From Zwartia vadi (lineage in GTDB: Bacteria > Pseudomonadota > Gammaproteobacteria > Burkholderiales > Burkholderiaceae_B), in NCBI RefSeq assembly GCF_030410375.1, contig NZ_JAUHHE010000014.1, positions 39,710-103,709 on the forward strand: 64,000 nucleotides of DNA. The letters are read 5' to 3'. Numbering within the stretch: the stretch's first letter is position 1; each line of letters starts with the position of its first letter. Positions 58,719 through 64,000 of this stretch are shown piece after piece. The position numbers and the translations under genes were made by a program. The notes under the pieces were generated by a model, which worked only from the letters and a program-made list of their open reading frames with translations, did no database searches and had not been told where the DNA came from.

Positions 58719-59930
58719 GTGAAAAATTCTGAACCCTACCAACCCGATAGCGCGCCGGCCTCGCCGCTCGTGCTGGGTGATCGTACGGATAACTATGTCG
58801 CCAAAGCGATCTTGCTGGAGGAGGCTGCGCCACCTTCTTATCTCAGGGCGACTGTCAATCTGGCGGCAGTGTCGCTGATATTGTTTTTGGTTTGGGCGTA
58901 TTTTGCAAAACTCGATGTTGTCGCGTTGGCACCCGGACAAATACTGCCGGTTGATTCGGTGATGGTTGTCCAGCATGTGGATGGCGGACGGATCGCGAGC
59001 ATAGAGGTCAGGGACGGACAGCTTGTTAAAAAAGGCGAGTTGTTGATGCGTTTGAATGATACGGAAGCCGCTGCTGAGTATCAAACCCTGAGCGCGAAGT
59101 ATTGGGGACTGTATGCGCAGGTTGAGCGTTTGCGTGCTCTGATTGGTGAACGTCCGGCAAATTTTAGTGAAGTGCCTCAGGCGTATCGGGAAACTGTACA
59201 GGAACAACAGCACACCCTTAAAACTTCTTTGCAGCAAATCGCTCAGCAGAAGGATGAAATCAAAATTTTGCGTGAAGTCAGCAAAATCCGGACTGAACTG
59301 GCAGAGGAAAAACTGGCAACTCGTGTGCAGGCTCTTGATGCGCAGAGGGCACTGAGTCAGGCAGAGGCCGAACTGCTGCGGTTTAGACGCAGCCAGATGG
59401 ATGAGCTCAACGCCTCGTCGAACGAACTGGTGCAGACTCAAGAGCAATTGACCAAATTAAAAGACCGACTGGATCGAGTCGATGTGTTGTCGCCTGCAAA
59501 TGGCGTTGTTCAGGACCTGAAGTTTCGTACGGTCGGTGGCGTCATTCCACCCGGAGCAATGCTGATGAACGTTGTCCCTGTCGACAGTCAGATGCATGCG
59601 GAGGTTAGGGTGTCGCCGGTTGACATTGGTTTTGTCAAGAAAGATCAAACGGTCAGGCTCAAGGTCAGCACATTCGACTTTATGCGTTACGGCACGATCG
59701 ACGGACGCGTGTCGATGGTCTCTCCCTATAGCGTGTTGGATGAGAATCAAAACCCGTATTTCAAGGTCAATATCACTGTACCCAAAGAGTATGTCGGTGA
59801 TGATCGTACCAAGAAAGTTGAGCCGGGCATGACTGTCCAGGCGGATATTTTGACGGATAGGCAGTCTGTGATGCGTTATTTACTTCGTCCGATTTACGTT
59901 GCCCTGAATCAGGGTATGCGTGAGCGCTAA
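58719..59930 (+). CDS. HlyD-family periplasmic membrane fusion protein
   Basis: This adaptor joins the inner-membrane ABC protein to the outer-membrane channel in type I secretion. From GTG 58719 (purine-rich GAGAAGAGAG upstream) it has 403 residues; TTG 58677 would add 14. Order of parts: short cytoplasmic N-terminus, one membrane segment (about 45-65), half-lipoyl motif (VVQHVDGGRIASIEVRDGQLVKKGELLM), long coiled coil (about 125-250, Gln/Glu/Lys-rich), second half-lipoyl motif (LSPANGVVQDLK) and beta-barrel C-terminus ending VMRYLLRPIYVALNQGMRER. This C-terminus is typical of LapC/HlyD proteins. It follows the ABC gene by 45 bp. Confidence 0.92.
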   Translation: MKNSEPYQPDSAPASPLVLGDRTDNYVAKAILLEEAAPPSYLRATVNLAAVSLILFLVWAYFAKLDVVALAPGQILPVDSVMVVQHVDGGRIASIEVRDGQLVKKGELLMRLNDTEAAAEYQTLSAKYWGLYAQVERLRALIGERPANFSEVPQAYRETVQEQQHTLKTSLQQIAQQKDEIKILREVSKIRTELAEEKLATRVQALDAQRALSQAEAELLRFRRSQMDELNASSNELVQTQEQLTKLKDRLDRVDVLSPANGVVQDLKFRTVGGVIPPGAMLMNVVPVDSQMHAEVRVSPVDIGFVKKDQTVRLKVSTFDFMRYGTIDGRVSMVSPYSVLDENQNPYFKVNITVPKEYVGDDRTKKVEPGMTVQADILTDRQSVMRYLLRPIYVALNQGMRER

Positions 59931-59968
59931 TTTGATATTCAATCAAGCGAAATCAGGCAGATCAAAGC

Positions 59969-61714
59969 ATGAACAAGCGCGTAGAGAGTGACTTGGACAA
60001 GGCCCGGCCGCTGACCCCTCGGCAAGAGCAGATATTGTCTTTGTTGACTGAGGGTAAAAGTAATAAAGAGATCGCCGAGGAGCTTGGTATTCAACAAGGA
60101 ACGGTGAAGCAGCATTTGTTTGTGCTCTTTCGTCGTCTCGGTGTTGTGAATCGTGCCAAAGCCGTGATTGCGGCCAGCCAGTTGCTCAAAGCACAACGCT
60201 CAAGGGGGCGTGAGTCCGGATGGACGCGCCCCGCAAAACAGGCTGCTATTCATAAACCAGGCTATGTCTGGAGAATGATCGCGGTCGTGGCTGTTTTTCT
60301 ACCAGATGCGACGTCTATTTCCACAGGGGTCTTGGTTCAGCGCGATCAATATTTGTTATCTTTGCGCCAGACTGTTGCCGAGTTTACGGAAGCCTTGGAT
60401 GGTCAGTTTGTTTCAATGCCTTACGGTGGTTTTTTAGCGTGGTTTGGTCATCCGTACTCGCATCTCGATGATGCGGATCGTGCTGTGCATTTGGCGCAGT
60501 CTATTCAGAGATGGTCGGACGATTATTGCCGCGAACATTTTGGGGCAGGTGATTCTGAGCTGTTGACGAGGCCAATCGGGATCGGTGTGGCCTCGCATCC
60601 CGAGGTCGTGGCTGAGAAGACAGTGCAACTGACGGGCGCCGAGTCTTTCAGGTCAGCGGCTATTTTGGCGCGTCATGCCAGGCCGCTCGGTCGACCGCTT
60701 GCGGATGAGTCGACCCAACGTCTTGCTCCTCTTAGTGTGCAGTGGATCAAGGTCAAAGCTTCCTCAGACAAGCCAATTGGTCGCCAGCGTGAGGGCAGTG
60801 TTTCCGCAATTGGTCAATATGGCCAGTCCCTGCTTGATAATCGTCCGCGCTGGGGTGGAATGGGTTTTTTAGGCGAGATTTATGCCTCCGTTCAGAATGG
60901 CGTTGCGCAATGGGTATCGGTTGAATCATGGCCGCCTGCCGCTGCGACTGCGTTAATTGACACGATTGGCAATGCCGCCGTGTGTTCGGGGGGCTTTAAT
61001 GTTTTGCGTTTACGAGTGCCGGTGCAGACACGCCGCGATCGAATCGTGGCTGGTTTTGTCGGTCAGATCGAGATGGTGGCAGCCGAGCTCAATGCCCCGG
61101 TCGATAAGGTTTATACGCTTGCCTCGGATGGCGAGAGGTTGGGTTCGATGCTCAGGGACTGCGCAAGCAAGCCTCTGGTGGTTCAGGTATATGGCTTAAA
61201 AGCCCTAGATGCCTTGGCGAGTGTATTGGGTGAGCGGGGGGTTAATCAGTTAGTGTCCTGTCCGATATTGATCGTCGCCGCGAACTTGATGGATGTTGGA
61301 CAGGCGCAAACAGTTGTCCGTTTGTTGGGCCCCCGTCCGAAAAGCGATGCACCTACCAGAGTGTTTGAGATGCGCTCATTGGATCATCATGCTTTACCGC
61401 AGGCGATACGTGCCGATTTGCAAGCGCTCTTGGATGGTTTGTCGGTTGTTTCCAAACAGATGATCGTGACGGCTGCGACCGATCCACTCAAGCCAATCGA
61501 TGACGTTGTTTCCAAAGCCGGATTACCGCACCACCAGACTCAATCTTGTCTGTCGGAGCTGACCGCTTCAGGGTTGATCGCACCTAAGTCGGGCGGCGGT
61601 TTTCAATTTCGTGACCTCACGACTGCCCAGGCTATTCACAGCTTGACGGTTTCCCTTCCGGAAGCGGGCGTATCTTCAGTGCCCAATACGGAGGCTTTGC
61701 GCTCATCAAGCTAA
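59969..61714 (+). CDS. LuxR-type HTH protein fused to a degenerate cyclase-like domain
   Basis: This has 581 residues. The N-terminal LuxR HTH (about 14-75: PLTPRQEQILSLLTEGKSNK ... GTVKQHLFVLFRRLGV) comes first. Residues about 100-270 have the layout of a class III nucleotide-cyclase homology domain (IAVVAVFLPD, YGGFLAWFGHPYSHLDDADRAV, IGIGVASHPEVVAEK, then an SAAILARHA segment), but the usual GDG metal motif reads PYGG, so it is probably inactive. Residues about 283-575 look like the remains of a STAND-type ATPase-regulator region (GFLGEIYASVQNG) without a Walker A motif. It is not recognised as a named family. It lies between the export genes and the cargo and probably regulates the adhesin. 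Confidence 0.75.
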   Translation: MNKRVESDLDKARPLTPRQEQILSLLTEGKSNKEIAEELGIQQGTVKQHLFVLFRRLGVVNRAKAVIAASQLLKAQRSRGRESGWTRPAKQAAIHKPGYVWRMIAVVAVFLPDATSISTGVLVQRDQYLLSLRQTVAEFTEALDGQFVSMPYGGFLAWFGHPYSHLDDADRAVHLAQSIQRWSDDYCREHFGAGDSELLTRPIGIGVASHPEVVAEKTVQLTGAESFRSAAILARHARPLGRPLADESTQRLAPLSVQWIKVKASSDKPIGRQREGSVSAIGQYGQSLLDNRPRWGGMGFLGEIYASVQNGVAQWVSVESWPPAAATALIDTIGNAAVCSGGFNVLRLRVPVQTRRDRIVAGFVGQIEMVAAELNAPVDKVYTLASDGERLGSMLRDCASKPLVVQVYGLKALDALASVLGERGVNQLVSCPILIVAANLMDVGQAQTVVRLLGPRPKSDAPTRVFEMRSLDHHALPQAIRADLQALLDGLSVVSKQMIVTAATDPLKPIDDVVSKAGLPHHQTQSCLSELTASGLIAPKSGGGFQFRDLTTAQAIHSLTVSLPEAGVSSVPNTEALRSSS

Positions 61715-61722
61715 GGGCTCAG

Positions 61723-62532
61723 ATGAAGATCAGCTTGTTGTTTAGCCAGATTTGTATAGTCATCGTTTGTTTTCTCGGTGATCCCGCCTCTGCGCGTGAA
61801 GACCCAGTAGAGCGTCCAGCAGCCACGCGCACTGCCAACGTTGTCGTGATGACAATTAGCGGCAGGATATCAAAACGAACACTTGAGTACTTTAAGTCGG
61901 CTCCCCCCGCTGCAAAAGGAGATCCGATTCCAGCTGGCTTGATTGTGTTGTTGGATTCGTCTGGAGGGGATGGTGCGGTCGCCATGGAAATTGGGCGCAT
62001 GCTTCGGCGTGCAAAGGCGCATATTTTTGTAACAGGTCAGTGTTCAAGCGCATGTATGTTTATCCTTGCAAGCGGAGTGGTGCGAGGAGCTCCTCCTTAT
62101 ACCGTTGGTATTCACAGAGGTCGTATTACTGTGACGAATCCCGATGGAAAGATTTTGAAAGAAGTTGATGCCAGTGAAAATCCTAAAGCGGCTGCGGCAC
62201 TAAAAAAGTTTGAGCAGGATGCTCAGGCATATTTTGCAGAGATGGGCATGCCTCCCCAACTGTTTGCCGCCATGCAAGCCCATACCCAGAAAGGTGTGTA
62301 TCGGCTCAATCATAGTGAGGTAGAAAAGTTTGGTTTAACCGGCTTTGAGCCTCAGTATTTCGATCAACGGGCTAAGTTTTTTGAAGCACAGAAAGGACCC
62401 TACAAAATGGATGGTTCCGAGCTGCGTCGGCGTACCGCAAGAGTCGCCTCGCGCTGCGGAGAGTTTCATGCGGACCGAAAGAAGTTTGTTGACTGTTATT
62501 CAGAGGTTTTGCGTGATCGGTTTTTGAATTAA
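61723..62532 (+). CDS. Periplasmic ClpP/crotonase-like protein
   Basis: This has 269 residues with a cleavable signal peptide (about 1-24, ending ASA). The core shows the serine-protease-like pattern of secreted ClpP-fold proteins: LIVLLDSSGGDGAVAMEIGRML (about 73-94), then TGQCSSACMFILASG with candidate nucleophile Ser109, then VGIHRGR with His131. A Cys pair flanks the serine, fitting an exported protein. It follows the regulator by 8 bp and precedes the adhesin gene by 124 bp. Cleavage or quality control of the secreted adhesin is an attractive but unproven role; proteins of this type also occur alone, with unknown substrates. Confidence 0.72.
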   Translation: MKISLLFSQICIVIVCFLGDPASAREDPVERPAATRTANVVVMTISGRISKRTLEYFKSAPPAAKGDPIPAGLIVLLDSSGGDGAVAMEIGRMLRRAKAHIFVTGQCSSACMFILASGVVRGAPPYTVGIHRGRITVTNPDGKILKEVDASENPKAAAALKKFEQDAQAYFAEMGMPPQLFAAMQAHTQKGVYRLNHSEVEKFGLTGFEPQYFDQRAKFFEAQKGPYKMDGSELRRRTARVASRCGEFHADRKKFVDCYSEVLRDRFLN

Positions 62533-62551
62533 TCTTAAAGGAATTGTTACT

Positions 62552-62567
62552 AAGGTTATATAACCTT
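62552..62567. promoter_or_regulatory. Perfect 16-bp palindrome upstream of the adhesin gene
   Basis: AAGGTTATATAACCTT is completely symmetric and is followed by TTG and a T-rich stretch. It may be an operator for one of the LuxR-type proteins, or a weak AT-rich terminator for the preceding gene. It lies 90 bases before the adhesin ATG. Confidence 0.5.
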
Positions 62568-62617
62568 TTGTTGTATTGAGGGTGTACCAACAGGCTATTA
62601 AAGTCCAGTTTAGAGAA

Positions 62618-62632
62618 GTCTCAATTTGAGAC
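62618..62632. promoter_or_regulatory. Second palindrome upstream of the adhesin gene
   Basis: GTCTCAA and TTGAGAC are perfect inverted arms around a single T, 25 bases before the adhesin ATG. Centre-to-centre distance to the first palindrome is about 66 bp, roughly six helical turns. It would overlap the leader or the promoter, so binding here could control expression. Confidence 0.5.
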
Positions 62633-62656
62633 GCGCTGGAATGATAAGGCACTGAA

Positions 62657-64000
62657 ATGGCTGACGAAAATAAACCTACCCCACAGCAATCACAGGATGC
62701 CGTTCAACTTGATAGTTTGACGTCACTTCAGCAAACGACTGAGGGCGATCAGACTGCAGATGCGCCTGTCACGGATGTGAGAGCGGATTCGAATGTGGCG
62801 TCTCCTCAAGTTGGCTCTCAAGACGGCCCAAGCTTTTACCTCCCTAATACAGACCTAACGAATGCACCGCCTGCCCAGTCTGGCGATTCACCGGTGAGTG
62901 ATTCTGATAGTGATTCAGCGGATACCCCTCAAATTAATGATGGTAATGAGGTAGACGACACTGGCTTAGATCTTTTCAGTGTGACGGTTGCAGACACCCC
63001 CGAGTCTCAAGCGACTCCGTCTCAATCCAGTGAGGGTACGTCTGCAGCGAATAGTATAAGTTCCTCTTCGGGGTCGGGCTCGGGCGCACCCGGACCTACA
63101 AATGGGGCGCGTATCGGAACTGCGCAGACTCAAGAGGAAGTCGCAGCGGAGGCGGGTGGGAATGAGCAACAGGTCCAGCCGCTTGTTCTTGCACCTGAGA
63201 CGCAGCCAGTTGAGTTAACGGCAGTGCCTCAGACAAACGAGGCAGTTGTTGCAGATCCGATTGCTCCGGCTATTCCAGTTACTCCGGTTACTCCGGTGGC
63301 GCCGGAGAGCGTGTCTACTTTATCGAGTGCCGCTGTTGCGCTGACCGAAAGCGATGCAGTGCTTAGTGTCAGTGGCGCGCTTGTAGTGACGGATGCAGAT
63401 GTAAATGCGGCTACCGTAGTTGCGCAAAGTAACACCGAAGGCGCCTATGGATTTTTTAGTATTGGTAGCAATGGTGCCTGGACGTATACAGCCAAGGGTG
63501 CGCTGAATCAGCTTAGTGATGGTCAGGTTTTGACCGAGACTTTTGCCGTTGCGACAACGGATGGTGGTGGTTCGACCGTGACGATCACGGTGACGGGCAG
63601 CAATGACGGTCCTGTGGCGACCGATGACAGCACGGGCACGGGTGAAAACGCGGTGCTCAACAGCCGTGTGCCGGTGGCCACGGATGTGGATGGCACCGTT
63701 GAGAGCTACACGTTAGTGGAGGATGTCACCGCGGGCAAGCTGACGTTTAACGCTGACGGCACTTACTCCTTCGATCCGGAAAGCGCCTTTGATGACCTGG
63801 CTGATGGCGACACGCGAGCTGTCACCTTCACGTACACCGCCACCGACGACTTCGGTGCGGTGAGCGGCACCCAGACCGTGACGATCACGGTGACGGGCAG
63901 CAATGACGGTCCTGTGGCGACCGATGACAGCACGGGCACGGGTGAAAACGCGGTGCTCAACAGCCGTGTGCCGGTGGCCACGGATGTGGATGGCACCGTT
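62657..64000 (+). CDS. Giant VCBS/Bap-type repeat adhesin, N-terminal part
   Basis: The frame is open from ATG 62657 to the window end (448 codons, no stop). There is no signal peptide, as expected for type I secretion. Residues about 1-205 are acidic and low-complexity, rich in Ser, Thr, Asp, Gln and Pro. Residues about 215-310 form a VCBS-type domain (GALVVTDADVNAATVV ... GAYGFFSIGSNGAWTYTA ... TETFAVATTDGGGSTVTITVTG). From about residue 306 a 100-residue unit repeats exactly (SNDGPVATDDSTGTGENAVL). The protein is presumably thousands of residues long with a C-terminal secretion signal outside the window. No LapG-type di-alanine cleavage motif is evident in the N-terminus. Probable biofilm or surface adhesion function. 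Confidence 0.85.
   Translation, partial: MADENKPTPQQSQDAVQLDSLTSLQQTTEGDQTADAPVTDVRADSNVASPQVGSQDGPSFYLPNTDLTNAPPAQSGDSPVSDSDSDSADTPQINDGNEVDDTGLDLFSVTVADTPESQATPSQSSEGTSAANSISSSSGSGSGAPGPTNGARIGTAQTQEEVAAEAGGNEQQVQPLVLAPETQPVELTAVPQTNEAVVADPIAPAIPVTPVTPVAPESVSTLSSAAVALTESDAVLSVSGALVVTDADVNAATVVAQSNTEGAYGFFSIGSNGAWTYTAKGALNQLSDGQVLTETFAVATTDGGGSTVTITVTGSNDGPVATDDSTGTGENAVLNSRVPVATDVDGTVESYTLVEDVTAGKLTFNADGTYSFDPESAFDDLADGDTRAVTFTYTATDDFGAVSGTQTVTITVTGSNDGPVATDDSTGTGENAVLNSRVPVATDVDGTV
63574..64000 (+). repeat. 300-bp tandem repeat of the adhesin
   Basis: Bases 63574-63700 and 63874-64000 are identical over 127 bases at a spacing of exactly 300 bp, so the coding unit is 100 residues. The second copy is cut by the window end. 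The repeat is GC-richer with a narrower codon choice (GGC, ACG, GTG) than the preceding N-terminal coding region. Exact identity points to recent duplication or gene conversion. Confidence 0.9.

Noticed and set aside
63574..64000. Regular repeat as a possible CRISPR array
   Set aside because: The unit is 300 bp, in frame, without spacers, and codes for a VCBS-type domain.

Overview
The window looks like a chromosomal segment of a betaproteobacterium of the order Burkholderiales, most like the Alcaligenaceae (Bordetella/Achromobacter side). The evidence is the block rlmN - rodZ-like - ispG - hisS - yfgM - bamB - der - (hisC) - hfq - hflX - hflK - hflC - hisZ - purA, the use of HisZ for histidine synthesis, the neighbours glnE/yhdP, and the protein sequences themselves. 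Base composition looks moderate rather than the high GC of Bordetella; I did not compute it. No rRNA, tRNA, insertion sequence, prophage or CRISPR array was seen.

Layout. (1) 1-14,246, core genes: 5' part of glnE (-), yhdP (+), rho and trxA (-), parE-parC (+), a ferredoxin-reductase-type flavoprotein and an orphan UgpB-like binding protein, closed by a strong terminator. (2) 14,341-23,327, an accessory block of eight overlapping genes for an R64-like thin (type IVb) pilus: pilL-like lipoprotein, pilN secretin, pilO, pilP, pilQ ATPase, pilR membrane platform, pilS pilin and pilV tip pilin. No prepilin peptidase, transglycosylase or shufflon is present here. (3) 23,431-31,616: alaS-tusA-like, rpsP-rimM-trmD (without rplS), valS (-), ndk. 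(4) 31,647-43,800: the rlmN to hflC block, linking rRNA modification, isoprenoid synthesis, outer-membrane assembly, ribosome assembly, RNA chaperone Hfq and FtsH control. (5) 44,028-52,881: hisZ, purA, a phosphoribosyltransferase, then the macromolecular-synthesis genes rpsU-dnaG-rpoD with an overlapping LuxR-type regulator. RpoD carries a roughly 300-residue histone H1-like tail.

(6) 53,153-64,000 (running off the end) is the most unusual part: a type I secretion and giant adhesin locus. It encodes a NodT/OprM-type outer-membrane lipoprotein, one 1,323-residue polypeptide holding two complete ABC half-transporters with a LapB-like C39-like domain between them, an HlyD-type fusion protein, a LuxR-type regulator fused to a catalytically degenerate cyclase-like domain and a pseudo-ATPase-like tail, a periplasmic ClpP-like protein, and the start of a VCBS/Bap-type adhesin with 300-bp identical repeats. 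Two perfect palindromes lie just upstream of the adhesin gene and another pair lies upstream of the secretion genes. The likely logic is that the outer-membrane lipoprotein, fused ABC protein and HlyD protein form the export channel, the adhesin is the cargo, and the two degenerate LuxR-type proteins (one overlapping rpoD, one inside the locus) set its expression.
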